58,967 nt of DNA from Nitrososphaerota archaeon (GCA_028867785.1 JAGWFS010000011.1:1-58967), one strand, 5' to 3'; shown: positions 8,457 to 17,111, counted from the first letter of the stretch. Notes: generated by a model not told the origin, from the letters alone. A program made the numbers and translations.

Positions 8457-8468
8457 CGATTTTCGTTA
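8454..8468. promoter_or_regulatory. 15-bp palindromic operator candidate for the Lrp-type regulator
   Basis: TAACGA-TTT-TCGTTA is a perfect inverted repeat with 6-bp arms and a 3-bp centre. It abuts and overlaps the hcs TATA box and lies 30 bp from the 3' end of the Lrp-family gene 8498-8917. Size and symmetry suit an Lrp/AsnC dimer. Binding here would compete with TBP, so repression of the lysine operon is the natural inference, comparable to LysM control in Sulfolobus. Confidence 0.55.
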
Positions 8469-8497
8469 ACAGTTGAAATCTAGAGCCGAACTTCGTT

Positions 8498-8917
8498 TTA
8501 TGATACTGTTCTCAGTATTATGACTGTATTTGTGTCAAAAACGCCAGGTACTTTGCGCAGAGCATCTATGCACGCGTTAATCTCTGTTATGTTTGGCGCG
8601 CGAATGACTGTTGCAATGTCATACTGCCCGGTTATTTCGTAAACCGTGTGTACGCCTTGAAGCTTTGACAGCCTTGCAGAAACTTTTGAGGTATCTGTGG
8701 AGGAGTCAACTGATATCAGGATTATTGCACTAGTTGAATTGCTGTCACCTGTCTCTATTGTAAATTTCTTTATCGTCCCTCCATCGGTGAGGTTTTTCAC
8801 TCTTCTTCTTACTGCGGACTCGGATAGGCCAAGCTTTTCTCCAATCTCTACAAAAGACTGCCTAGAGTCCTTCTTTAGCATCTCGATTATAGTCTCGTCA
8901 GTCTTGTCCCTATACAT
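8498..8917 (-). CDS. Lrp/AsnC-family transcriptional regulator (LysM-like)
   Basis: This 139-residue protein has an N-terminal HTH (DETIIEMLKKDSRQSFVEIG, then LSESAVRRRVKNL, residues 7-45) and a C-terminal RAM ligand-binding domain (VHTVYEITGQYDIATVI, about 90-105). It is the last gene of the arg block and overlaps the end of argD by 8 nt, so it is probably cotranscribed with arginine genes while lying beside the lysine promoter. This suggests it senses lysine, arginine or a pathway intermediate and balances the two branches. The ligand cannot be read from sequence. Confidence 0.88.
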   Translation of the reverse strand: MYRDKTDETIIEMLKKDSRQSFVEIGEKLGLSESAVRRRVKNLTDGGTIKKFTIETGDSNSTSAIILISVDSSTDTSKVSARLSKLQGVHTVYEITGQYDIATVIRAPNITEINACIDALRKVPGVFDTNTVIILRTVS

Positions 8918-10085
8918 TTCTCCTCTGTTCCTCCTTTGTTAGTATTAGGTCCAGAGTTTCTAAAGCTTTGTTTATGTCAGACTCGGAAATCACAAGAGGT
9001 GGCAACAGTCTCAGTATGTTCTTTCCGGAATAGAGGAGCAGCAAGTTGTTTGCAATTCCGTCAAACAGAATGTCTTTTACTTCAAACTTTAACTCGACTC
9101 CAATCATGAGTCCCTTGCCTCGTATCTCGCGAATTATCTTATGTTTTTCCTTTAGTCTTTCAAGCCCCTCTCTGAAAATCTTTCCCATCTTTGCTGCATT
9201 GTCCACAAGACCGTCCTCTGTTAATGCTTGAATGGCACCAATTCCTGCAGCACATGAAAGCGGATTGCCTCCAAATGTAGATGACTGTTCCCCTTTTCCT
9301 ATGCATGCAAGGATCTCAGGCTTGACAAGGGTTGCACCCATGGGAACACCTCCTGCAATTCCCTTTGCAAGGCACATGATATCGGGAGTCGTATCCCAGT
9401 GCTGGCTTGCCCACATCTTGCCAGTTCTTCCAAGTCCTGACTGTATCTCATCAAATACAAGGATCGCTCCGTTTTCGTTGCAAATTTTTCTTACCTCTTG
9501 CAGAAATCCATCCGGTGCAACATGTATGCCACTTTCTCCCTGTATGGGTTCTAGTATGACTAGTGCGGTATCTGAACTGACTGCTGATCTTAGGGCTTCT
9601 ATGTCGCCAAACGGTGTAAACGAAACATTGCTCAGGAGCGGTTCAAAGGCCTTGCGATACTTTGGATTGAATGTTAATGAGAGGGAACCAAACGATTTTC
9701 CGTGATATGACCCATTCATTGCAACCATTCCCTTTTTTCCAGTGAACTTGCGGGCAAACTTTATCGCTGCCTCGACTGCCTCTGTTCCGCTGTTGTTTAG
9801 GTACACGTGTCCAAGGCTTGGCGGTGAAATCTTGATTAATTTTTCAAGAAATTCTTCCCTTGTCTTGTTGTAGAGTGAACTGTGTACCGTGATTATCTTG
9901 TCAACCTGATCTTTTATGGCCTTGACAACGCGCGGGTTACAGTGTCCGACAAGAGCCACCCCGTAACCTCCCATGCAATCAATGTACTCCTTTCCGCCTG
10001 CATCCCAGACATGGGAACCAAGTCCGCGCTCTATTGTTACAGGAAATCTCTGGTAGATGTTTCCCATGAATTGGTCTTCTGTCAT
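8910..10085 (-). CDS. argD: [LysW]-aminoadipate/glutamate semialdehyde aminotransferase
   Basis: Class III PLP aminotransferase (391 residues) of the ArgD/LysJ family. It transaminates the LysW-bound semialdehyde in both lysine and ornithine synthesis. Motifs are YLNNSGTEAVEAAIK, the cofactor-binding FDEIQSGLGRTG and the Schiff-base lysine in LAKGIAGGVPMGA. The start is set at ATG 10085, not the upstream in-frame 10103: that ATG overlaps the argB stop as ATGA and has GGTGATC, complementary to the archaeal 16S tail, 5 nt upstream. Only one such gene is seen, so it is probably shared by both pathways. Confidence 0.92.
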   Translation of the reverse strand: MTEDQFMGNIYQRFPVTIERGLGSHVWDAGGKEYIDCMGGYGVALVGHCNPRVVKAIKDQVDKIITVHSSLYNKTREEFLEKLIKISPPSLGHVYLNNSGTEAVEAAIKFARKFTGKKGMVAMNGSYHGKSFGSLSLTFNPKYRKAFEPLLSNVSFTPFGDIEALRSAVSSDTALVILEPIQGESGIHVAPDGFLQEVRKICNENGAILVFDEIQSGLGRTGKMWASQHWDTTPDIMCLAKGIAGGVPMGATLVKPEILACIGKGEQSSTFGGNPLSCAAGIGAIQALTEDGLVDNAAKMGKIFREGLERLKEKHKIIREIRGKGLMIGVELKFEVKDILFDGIANNLLLLYSGKNILRLLPPLVISESDINKALETLDLILTKEEQRRNV

Positions 10086-10882
10086 TTTGAGATCACCGTA
10101 CAATTATCGTTAGATATTGCTTTTGATATTGGGTTTTCCTTCTGACCGCTTGCTACAAGTGCCTGTTTTACTCCCATCTCGATTGCTTCTGTTGCTGCAA
10201 GTATCTTCTTTTCCATTCCGAACCCTATCTTGGGAAGTATTGCCTTTGCCTCCTCAAGAGACAGTTTTGTGACAAGCTTGTCGTCCATCAAGAGTCCGTC
10301 CACGTTGGTCAGGAAGAGTATCTTGTCTGACTGCATCTTTCCTGCAACGTATGCCGCGGCCCTGTCACCGTCGACATTTAGAAAGTCAAACTCTTCGCTT
10401 GTTGCTATCGGCGATATCACCGGTACGTATCCTTGGTCTAGTAGTACTCTGATGAGGCCAGTGTTAACCTCGTGTATCTTTCCAGTATATCCTCCGTCAA
10501 TTATCATCCTTCTTCCCTTCTCATTCATGACAATGAGCTTCTTTTTTCGCTCAGCCTGGATTATCTTGCCGTCAATACCCGAAAGTCCAACAGCATTTAT
10601 GCCATTTTTTTGCAGCATTCCAACTATCATCTTGTTTATCTTGCCTGACATTACCATGGTAAAAATCTCGGCAGTCTCCTTGTCAGTGTATCTGCTCTTG
10701 ATTCCGCCAGGTGACACTATGAATTTTTGTTCTTTGCCAAGCGCTTCTGAAATTCTTGTCACTTCTTTTCCCCCTCCGTGGACTAGGATTACTTTTTCCT
10801 GTTCTGAGACTTTTTTCAGGTCTGATATGGTTGAGGGATGAAGGCCGTCTACGACACTTCCCCCTATCTTGATTGTGATCAT
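10082..10882 (-). CDS. argB: [LysW]-aminoadipate/glutamate kinase
   Basis: This 266-residue amino-acid kinase (ArgB/LysZ) phosphorylates the carboxylate of LysW-bound aminoadipate or glutamate. Visible features are IKIGGSVVDG at the N-terminus, VILVHGGGKEVTRI (substrate/ATP glycine loop) and NVDGDRAAAYVAG. It lies 4 nt after argC and overlaps argD by ATGA, so the three chemistry steps are tightly coupled. Only one kinase is seen for two pathways. Confidence 0.92.
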   Translation of the reverse strand: MITIKIGGSVVDGLHPSTISDLKKVSEQEKVILVHGGGKEVTRISEALGKEQKFIVSPGGIKSRYTDKETAEIFTMVMSGKINKMIVGMLQKNGINAVGLSGIDGKIIQAERKKKLIVMNEKGRRMIIDGGYTGKIHEVNTGLIRVLLDQGYVPVISPIATSEEFDFLNVDGDRAAAYVAGKMQSDKILFLTNVDGLLMDDKLVTKLSLEEAKAILPKIGFGMEKKILAATEAIEMGVKQALVASGQKENPISKAISNDNCTVISK

Positions 10883-10886
10883 CTTT

Positions 10887-11939
10887 TCACACAGGAGTTA
10901 ACGGAGAATATGCAAGGCCTTCCATCTCGTTGAATCCTGCCATTACGTTTAGGTTTTGTATGGCAGAGCCTGCTGCTCCCTTCATTAGGTTATCTGATGC
11001 TGATAATACGACCAATCTGTTGTTGTCTTCGTCTATGTCAAATCCGACATCGCAAAAGTTGGAGCCTACCACAAACTTTGGATCTGGAAATTTGTAGAAT
11101 CCTTTCTTGTCGCGAATTAGCCTGATGAACTTTTCATTTCCGTACTGTTCACGGTAGAGCTTCCAAAGGTCCATCTCTGTTACCTGTTGTTTGAGAAACG
11201 TGTGGTTTGTACACAATATTCCTCTGACAATATCGACCGCATGTGGGCTCATTGAGACTTTGATCTTGGCTCCGGCTGCCTGGCTGAGCTCTTGCTCAAT
11301 CTCTCCGGTGTGCCTATGTTTTGCAGGCTTGTATGGCCTGATTACGCCTGACCTCATTGCATGGTGAGTTCCTGCCTCAGAGCCCGCGCCAGCTCCTGAC
11401 GAGCCTATCTTGGAATCGACAACGATGTGTTCAGTATCAATCAATCCTTTCTTTACGAGTGGATACAGTGCAAGAATTGATGTCACCGCCATGCATCCAG
11501 GACATGAGACAAGCTGTGCCTTTTTGATCTCCTCTCTGTGAAGCTCTGGCACACCAAAGACTGACTTTGGTAGATAGTCTGGATGCGGATGTTGCCAGCC
11601 ATACCACTTGTCGTAGTCTGGTGCATTGTGCAGCCTATAGTCTGCGCTCAAATCAATAACCTTCATTCCCCTGTCATACAATTCCTTTACAATTTCTACT
11701 GCTGTGCCATGTGGAACTGAAGTAAATACAAGATCGCATTTGTCAGATAACTTGTCATAGTTTAGTTCTGAAAATGTTAGATCAGTAAATCCTTTGAGGC
11801 TTGGTTGTACTCTGGAGATATATTCTCCAACATATTGTCGCGAAGTTACTGCAGCAATCTCAACCTTGGGATGGCTGACAAGAAGCCTGAGAATTTCTCC
11901 CCCGACATATCCCGATGCCCCTATTACCCCTACTCGCAT
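10887..11939 (-). CDS. argC: [LysW]-aminoadipyl/glutamyl phosphate reductase
   Basis: This 350-residue ArgC/LysY-family NADPH-dependent reductase makes the carrier-bound semialdehyde. It has the Rossmann motif GVIGASGYVGGE (4-15) and the catalytic cysteine in SCPGCM (Cys149). HRHTGEIEQEL and SPHAVDIVRG are also conserved. It begins a three-gene run argC-argB-argD. The 58-nt gap to argX holds a TATA-like TTTAAATTATA and a strong Shine-Dalgarno GGAGATCACT just before the ATG. Confidence 0.92.
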   Translation of the reverse strand: MRVGVIGASGYVGGEILRLLVSHPKVEIAAVTSRQYVGEYISRVQPSLKGFTDLTFSELNYDKLSDKCDLVFTSVPHGTAVEIVKELYDRGMKVIDLSADYRLHNAPDYDKWYGWQHPHPDYLPKSVFGVPELHREEIKKAQLVSCPGCMAVTSILALYPLVKKGLIDTEHIVVDSKIGSSGAGAGSEAGTHHAMRSGVIRPYKPAKHRHTGEIEQELSQAAGAKIKVSMSPHAVDIVRGILCTNHTFLKQQVTEMDLWKLYREQYGNEKFIRLIRDKKGFYKFPDPKFVVGSNFCDVGFDIDEDNNRLVVLSASDNLMKGAAGSAIQNLNVMAGFNEMEGLAYSPLTPV

Positions 11940-11942
11940 AAG

Positions 11943-11952
11943 TGATCTCCTA
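11943..11952 (-). promoter_or_regulatory. Strong ribosome-binding site of argC
   Basis: On the minus strand AGGAGATCAC precedes the argC ATG at 11939 by 3 nt. It closely matches the complement of the archaeal 16S 3' tail. The mRNA therefore has a leader here. The TATA-like TTTAAATTATA at about 11960-11972 could start it. Confidence 0.45.
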
Positions 11953-11997
11953 GCATACCATAGTATAATTTAAACTCTAAAACTTTCAGGTTCTTTT

Positions 11998-12855
11998 TTA
12001 TCTGCGAGCTGAATTTACTGCAAACTCGATCATTTCTTTTGGTATGTTGCGTTTGGCAACCTTTGCAAGTCCCTTGAATTCCACAGTGTTGTTGACCTCG
12101 TGTACCACGAATCCTCTTTTCTCGTCTTCCATTACGTCAATTCCAAGTATTCCTCCCCCGACTGCTTTTGACGATCTCATGCAAATGTCTTCTAATTCCT
12201 TTGTTATCTCACACGGGACAGGCTCTCCGCCAAGAGCAATGTTTGTCTTAAATCCGCCTGATGACGTTCTATACATTGCCGCTATGACTTGGTCTCCTAC
12301 TGCAATCGCTCGTATGTCCCTTGGCGGTCTCTTGACTGCCTCCTGCAAATAGTATATTCTGTCCAGTGGGCCGTCGCTGAGCTCTCTTACCTCAATTATT
12401 GCATCTGCAATCTCTCTGTCCTTTAGCAATATTACTCCCCTTCCCCAGCTTCCTACGATTGGCTTTATGACTAGTGGATATCCGTGCTTTTCGAGTGTTT
12501 CAACTGCAGATTCTGATGAGAATGAGAAATGGGTCTCTGGGGTGGGCACATTGTGTTTTTTTAACAATAAAGACGTTAACAGCTTGTTTCCGCAGTTTGT
12601 TGCAACCTGAAGATTGTTGAAAATTGGAACGTCTAGAAACTCTAAACATGCTGTAAAATGCAGGCCGCGGAAGTAGCTGACGCACCTTTCGAGAACAACG
12701 TCTCCAAAATCAAAATCGCTTTTCTTACTTTCAGTACTGATGTTAGTTGTTTTGGCATCTATCATCTTCGTATCATGTCCGAGCTCGACTGCTTTTTCTT
12801 CGAGCATTTTTTCCTCTAGTCTTACTCTATCAAACAAGATGCGTACTTTGGGCAT
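11998..12855 (-). CDS. argX: LysW:glutamate ligase
   Basis: This 285-residue RimK-type ATP-grasp enzyme is a paralogue of LysX at 6181-7029. It attaches glutamate to LysW to start ornithine synthesis. Motifs are LVIKPIVGSWGRGVILL, RPPRDIRAIAVGD and VHEVNNTVEFKGLAKVAK. The block FKGL replaces LysX YKNT, close to the G-F signature of ArgX enzymes, and the gene lies between argG and argC. The ATG directly abuts the lysW2 stop. Arginine assignment rests on both signature and context. Confidence 0.88.
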   Translation of the reverse strand: MPKVRILFDRVRLEEKMLEEKAVELGHDTKMIDAKTTNISTESKKSDFDFGDVVLERCVSYFRGLHFTACLEFLDVPIFNNLQVATNCGNKLLTSLLLKKHNVPTPETHFSFSSESAVETLEKHGYPLVIKPIVGSWGRGVILLKDREIADAIIEVRELSDGPLDRIYYLQEAVKRPPRDIRAIAVGDQVIAAMYRTSSGGFKTNIALGGEPVPCEITKELEDICMRSSKAVGGGILGIDVMEDEKRGFVVHEVNNTVEFKGLAKVAKRNIPKEMIEFAVNSARR

Positions 12856-13023
12856 CTACTCTCCCCAGTCTTCGCCTACTTTTTCAGCATGCTTTAGCTC
12901 ATATGCTGAACCATTCTTTGTGGCAATCTCGAAATCTGCTCCGCAGTCTGGACAAGAAACTATCTCTCCTACACTTGCGTCGCCTGGAATTTTCAAATTT
13001 GCATCACATTCTGGACAATTCAT
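12856..13023 (-). CDS. lysW: Amino-group carrier protein LysW, copy 2 (canonical EDWGE)
   Basis: This 55-residue carrier has CxxC pairs at Cys3/Cys6 and Cys24/Cys27 and the canonical C-terminal EDWGE whose last glutamate accepts the substrate. It lies between argG and argX. Two starts are possible: GTG 13038, which overlaps the argG stop as GTGA, or ATG 13023. ATG 13023 is preferred because it gives the family length and has AGGTGA about 11 nt upstream. Compare copy 1 (7026-7190), which ends in Gln. Confidence 0.92.
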   Translation of the reverse strand: MNCPECDANLKIPGDASVGEIVSCPDCGADFEIATKNGSAYELKHAEKVGEDWGE

Positions 13024-13034
13024 TATTTGATCTT

Positions 13035-14222
13035 TCACCTCTTTTTAAGTAATTTATTAGCTTCTGTTGATTGCAGCCCCCACAATTCTACAAATCCCTT
13101 TGCAAGGGTTTGGTCGAAGGTGGAGCCTGAACCATAGGTTGCCAAATCATGACTGTATAGCGAATAATCTGATTTTCTGCCAACAACTCTTAGACTTCCT
13201 TTGAACATTTTCAGTTTTACAGTTCCGCTAACTCTCTTTTGCGACGCATTGATAAACATATCTAAATCAGTTTTCAGAGGATCTTGCCAGAGTCCGGAAT
13301 ATGCAAGCCATGCCCATTCTGAATCAACCAGTGTTTTGAATTTTAATTCGTGCTTTGTAAGTACCATTTTTTCTAGATCGGTATGAGCCTCGATGAGACA
13401 AAGTGCTGCCGGAGTCTCGTATACCTCTCGTGATTTTATTCCTACAACCCGGTCTTCAATATGATCCACAATGCCCACTCCTGAAGCGCCTGCTTTTTTG
13501 TTGACGTACTGTATCAACTCGATTGGTTTTAGGCTCTTGCCGTCTACTACAACTGGAACTCCTTGTACGAATTTTATCTCAAGATACTGTGGCCTATCTG
13601 GCAGGTTTTTGGTTTTGACCCAGATGAATGCGTCATCTGGAGGCTCTGAATAGGCGTCTTCTAGTTCCCCGCCTTCTATTGCTCTACCCCACAAGTTTTG
13701 GTCGATGCTGAATCTTTTTGCCGCAGTATCAATCGGAATTCCATGCTTTTTTGCAAACTTTAACTCGACATCGCGAGTAAGGTTGAGATCCCGTATTGGT
13801 GCAATGATTGGAAGTGTAGAGCCTGAGCGCATGGTGACATCAAATCTAACCTGATCATTTCCTTTGCCAGTGCATCCGTGTGCTAGTGCTTCCGCATTTT
13901 CCTTTTTGGCAATCTCTACGACCTTTTGTGCAATGAGCGGTCGTGCAAGAGCCGTTGCAAGACAATATTTTTTCTGATACAAGGCATTTGCCTTGATTGA
14001 TGGCATTATGAAATCTGATACAAACTCGTTTTTTGCATCAACATTGTAATGTCGTACAACTCCGAGTTTTTTTGCCTTGGATGAAATCTTTTTGAGATCG
14101 TCACCCTGTCCCACGTCAACTGTAATGGTAACCACATCCATGCCATGTTTTTCTTGAAGGTATTTTATGACAACCGAAGTATCTAATCCACCAGAGAAAG
14201 CCAAAACTGCTTTTTCTTTCAT
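13035..14222 (-). CDS. argG: Argininosuccinate synthase
   Basis: This 395-residue protein ligates citrulline and aspartate with ATP. The PP-loop motif SGGLDTS is at residues 10-16, and GCTGKGNDQVRFD and the family-typical EGGELEDAYSEPP follow. It is the first gene of argG-lysW2-argX. Argininosuccinate lyase is not in the window. The promoter probably lies in 14223-14280 (minus-strand CATAAAAG). Confidence 0.95.
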   Translation of the reverse strand: MKEKAVLAFSGGLDTSVVIKYLQEKHGMDVVTITVDVGQGDDLKKISSKAKKLGVVRHYNVDAKNEFVSDFIMPSIKANALYQKKYCLATALARPLIAQKVVEIAKKENAEALAHGCTGKGNDQVRFDVTMRSGSTLPIIAPIRDLNLTRDVELKFAKKHGIPIDTAAKRFSIDQNLWGRAIEGGELEDAYSEPPDDAFIWVKTKNLPDRPQYLEIKFVQGVPVVVDGKSLKPIELIQYVNKKAGASGVGIVDHIEDRVVGIKSREVYETPAALCLIEAHTDLEKMVLTKHELKFKTLVDSEWAWLAYSGLWQDPLKTDLDMFINASQKRVSGTVKLKMFKGSLRVVGRKSDYSLYSHDLATYGSGSTFDQTLAKGFVELWGLQSTEANKLLKKR

Positions 14223-14376
14223 TGAGGTTTTGTGTGATCAAATTTTGCATTTATCTTTTATGATCTGGAACTCTGATCCATTTTTCTGGCATGAAAAATT
14301 AAAAATTATTTTTCAAATCAATGAGACAAAGCAAATTAGTCCAAGCTAAAATTCGAACACTATTTAACCGCAATAT

Positions 14377-14391
14377 TATAACGCTGTTATA
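14377..14391. promoter_or_regulatory. 15-bp inverted repeat in the ABC-transporter promoter
   Basis: TATAAC-GCT-GTTATA is a perfect inverted repeat with 6-bp arms and a 3-bp centre, 74 nt before the ATPase start. It contains TATA-like sequence and so could be an operator on the promoter of the transporter operon. Its geometry equals that of the lysine palindrome (6-3-6) but the sequence differs. Confidence 0.45.
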
Positions 14392-14447
14392 TGCATCTGG
14401 TTCCAGTTGTGGGTGCGCCTCAGGGTAACTCGTATAGCAAAGATTGG

Positions 14448-14454
14448 AAAGGAG
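14448..14454 (+). promoter_or_regulatory. Shine-Dalgarno that fixes the ABC ATPase start
   Basis: AAAGGAG lies 10 nt before ATG 14465 and inside the longer reading from TTG 14444, so it argues for the ATG start. The leader before it holds TTCCA (14401-14405) and TGGAA (about 14445-14449), which could pair; a regulatory fold is possible but not recognised. Confidence 0.55.
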
Positions 14455-14464
14455 CCAGTTTCTA

Positions 14465-15241
14465 ATGACAAAACTTCAGGCAAAAAATATTGTAAAGCGC
14501 TTTGATCATAATGGAAATCCTGTTGTTGCATTGGACGGGATAAATCTAGACGTACAGGAAGGAGATTTTCTATGCATTGTTGGTCCATCAGGATGTGGCA
14601 AGTCTACATTTCTAAATATTGTGGCGGGCCTTGAAACTCCAGACTCTGGGGAGATACTGCTTAACGGAAAATCCATCTATACTCCGGGACCTGACAGGAC
14701 AATGGTGTTTCAGGAAGGCGCGCTCTTTCCATGGCTAAAAGTAATTGATAATGTAGAGTTTGGACTGAAGATGGCTGGAATTCCAGAAGAAGAACGCAGG
14801 CAGATATCTGAAAGATATTTGGACATGATGCAGCTTACCAAGTTTGCCGATTCGTATACATATCAGTTGTCTACTGGAATGAAACAAAGAGTAGCAATTG
14901 CGCGAGCACTTGCAATGGATCCTGAGATTCTTTTGATGGATGAACCATTTGCAGCATTGGATTCGCAAACAAGAGATCTGCTTCTTGTTGAACTACAACT
15001 CATCTGGGAAAGGACAAAAAAAACAATCATCTTTGTAACTCATAACATTTCAGAATCAGTAATTTTAGGAAATCGTGTGGTTATTTTCAAAAATAGGCCC
15101 TCAAAAATAAAAAAGGAAATTACAATCGACTATAGAAGACCCCGCCTCATGGAAGATGAAAACCTTCAAAAGTATTATCATCAGATTGTAGAGGAGCTCA
15201 AAAGCGAGGTTATTGCTAGAATAAAGGATGAAAACCAATGA
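14465..15241 (+). CDS. ABC transporter ATPase, NitT/TauT type
   Basis: This 258-residue ATPase has Walker A GPSGCGKST (40-48), Q-loop MVFQEGALFPW, signature LSTGMKQRVAIARAL (the usual LSGGM has Thr at the third place) and Walker B ILLMDEPFAALDS. The FPWL context is typical of nitrate/sulfonate/taurine/thiamine-precursor importers. It overlaps the permease by ATGA. The three-gene transporter is visibly more AT-rich than its neighbours and separates the arg block from metF, which suggests acquisition by transfer. The substrate is unknown. Confidence 0.9.
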   Translation: MTKLQAKNIVKRFDHNGNPVVALDGINLDVQEGDFLCIVGPSGCGKSTFLNIVAGLETPDSGEILLNGKSIYTPGPDRTMVFQEGALFPWLKVIDNVEFGLKMAGIPEEERRQISERYLDMMQLTKFADSYTYQLSTGMKQRVAIARALAMDPEILLMDEPFAALDSQTRDLLLVELQLIWERTKKTIIFVTHNISESVILGNRVVIFKNRPSKIKKEITIDYRRPRLMEDENLQKYYHQIVEELKSEVIARIKDENQ

Positions 15242-16041
15242 GCAAAAAAACAACAAATCGGAAAAGCTTTAAAGGCAATCTGGAAGACGCTGCCAACGCA
15301 GCACTATTCTTAGCAGCTTTCATAGGTATCTGGCAACTAGTATGCATATTAGGCATCTGGCCTAAAGTATCTCTTCCATCGCCTGAGATGGTGGCAGAAT
15401 CATTTGGTAAAATAATATTAAACCTATCTTTGCCTGATAGTATTGCTGTAACACTAGGTAGGCTTGTCGCTGCTTTCTCAATTTCTATTACGATTGGGAT
15501 TCTTGTAGGTCTAACAATGATCAGGTTCAAAGGGTTTGGAAAGACAATGAACTCATTTGCTGCAGGTCTTTTATCTTTCCCGAGCATAGCTTGGGTTCCT
15601 TTCTCGATTCTCTTGATTGGCTTCAATGAATTTGGAATTATGTTTGTTGTTATAATGAGCTCCGTCTTTTCCATAATGATCTCGACTTATAGTAGCATCA
15701 GAAACATTCCTCCGATTTATCTTGATGCCGCAAGAAACATGGGTGCCAAGGGGGTTTCTCTTTTTAGGCACGTAACAATACCTGCTGCTACGCCGTCTTT
15801 GATAGTAGGAGTTAGACAAGCTTGGTCATTTGCTTGGCACGCAATCATTGGAGCAGAAATACTCATGTCAATTGTGGGGTTGGGCCACATTCTTTCTGTA
15901 GGTAGGGAATTTCTTGACATGAGCCAAGTAATTGCAAGCATGATCACAATCTTTGCAATTGGGCTATTGGTGGACCGACTCTTGCTACACAAAATTGAAG
16001 ACAAAATTCGAAGAAAATGGGGTTTGGACCAACACAGATAG
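15238..16041 (+). CDS. ABC transporter permease, NitT/TauT type
   Basis: This 267-residue protein has about six membrane helices and the EAA-type coupling loop DAARNMGAKGVSLFRHVTIP (about residues 162-181), which contacts the ATPase. It belongs to the SsuC/TauC/NrtB family. The start overlaps the ATPase stop as ATGA. The substrate-binding protein follows after 14 nt. Confidence 0.9.
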   Translation: MSKKTTNRKSFKGNLEDAANAALFLAAFIGIWQLVCILGIWPKVSLPSPEMVAESFGKIILNLSLPDSIAVTLGRLVAAFSISITIGILVGLTMIRFKGFGKTMNSFAAGLLSFPSIAWVPFSILLIGFNEFGIMFVVIMSSVFSIMISTYSSIRNIPPIYLDAARNMGAKGVSLFRHVTIPAATPSLIVGVRQAWSFAWHAIIGAEILMSIVGLGHILSVGREFLDMSQVIASMITIFAIGLLVDRLLLHKIEDKIRRKWGLDQHR

Positions 16042-16055
16042 AAGAGGAATAAGAA

Positions 16056-17111
16056 ATGAAATTTGGAATCAAACTTACAATTGCAGGAATTATAATGTTG
16101 CTTGTAATTGTCACGTCATACATACCGAATTTTGGAAATCAACCTGCCATTGTCTCTGAAAACACATCTGGTGTTTTGCGGATAGGCTATTTTCTTAACA
16201 TAAATCATGCTCAGGCAGTAATAGGTTTAGGAAATGGGGATTTTCAGAAAAAAATGGGAAACATTAAGGTAGAAACCCAGGTATTCAATGCTGGTCCGTC
16301 TGAGATGGAAGCATTGTTTGCAAACAGAATAGATGTAGCATATGTTGGACCAAATCCTGCAATTAATGGATATTTGAAGACCGATGGTCAAGGCCTAAGA
16401 ATAATTTCGGGTGTGTCAAGTGGTGGTGCAGTTTTTGTAGTAAGAAATGATTCTGGTATAGAATCAGTAAAGGATTTTGAGGGGAAAAAATTTGCATCAC
16501 CACAACTAGGTAATACTCAAGATGTGTCTCTTAGAACATATCTTCTAAAAAATGGCTATAAAACTTCCGAAAATGGTGGCAGTATACAAGTTATACCTGC
16601 AGCAAATTCTGACATTTTTACTATGATGGAAAGAAAAGAAATCGACGGAGCTTGGGTTCCAGAACCATGGGGTGCAAAACTAGTTCAGGAAACAAATTCG
16701 CACATCTTTCTTGATGAGAGAGATTTGTGGCCTAATGGAAAATTCACAACAGCATTAATAGTAGCAAGAACTGACTATTTGCAAAGTCACCCTGATATTA
16801 TAAAAAAATTGCTTGAAGCTCATGTTGATGAGACACTATGGATAAACAACAACAAAGACGAAGCAATTAATGCCTTCAATGAACAAAATAAAATGTTGAC
16901 AGGAAAGACTATTCCTCAAGACGAAATTATTCAAGCTTTTTCAAGGATGGTCCTGACCTATGATCCTGACAAAGATTCCCTTTACAAAGTAGCAGATAAT
17001 GCATTTAATTTGGGATTTTTAGGAGATAAGAAACCTGATTTAACAAATATCTTTGATCTGAGAATTCTAAATCAAATACTTGAAGAAAAAAATTTATCAC
17101 CTATTCAGTAA
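16056..17111 (+). CDS. ABC transporter substrate-binding protein, NMT1/SsuA family
   Basis: This 351-residue protein starts with a hydrophobic segment (about 5-25) and then a periplasmic-binding fold of the NMT1/SsuA/TauA group (LRIGYFLNINHAQAVIGLG, FAGP-like VFNAGPSEMEALFANRIDVAYVG in two parts). No lipobox cysteine is seen, so it is either anchored by the N-terminal helix or released. Possible ligands include sulfonates, taurine, nitrate or pyrimidine precursors; the sequence does not decide. The codon usage is AT-rich like the two genes before it. Confidence 0.85.
   Translation: MKFGIKLTIAGIIMLLVIVTSYIPNFGNQPAIVSENTSGVLRIGYFLNINHAQAVIGLGNGDFQKKMGNIKVETQVFNAGPSEMEALFANRIDVAYVGPNPAINGYLKTDGQGLRIISGVSSGGAVFVVRNDSGIESVKDFEGKKFASPQLGNTQDVSLRTYLLKNGYKTSENGGSIQVIPAANSDIFTMMERKEIDGAWVPEPWGAKLVQETNSHIFLDERDLWPNGKFTTALIVARTDYLQSHPDIIKKLLEAHVDETLWINNNKDEAINAFNEQNKMLTGKTIPQDEIIQAFSRMVLTYDPDKDSLYKVADNAFNLGFLGDKKPDLTNIFDLRILNQILEEKNLSPIQ

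Noticed and set aside
10230-10841. 203-residue plus-strand ORF opposite argB
   Set aside because: Antisense shadow of a conserved kinase; no start signal and no recognisable domain.
14401-14464. Riboswitch in the ABC-transporter leader
   Set aside because: TPP, cobalamin, SAM and other known class motifs were looked for by eye and not found; only a short possible stem remains.
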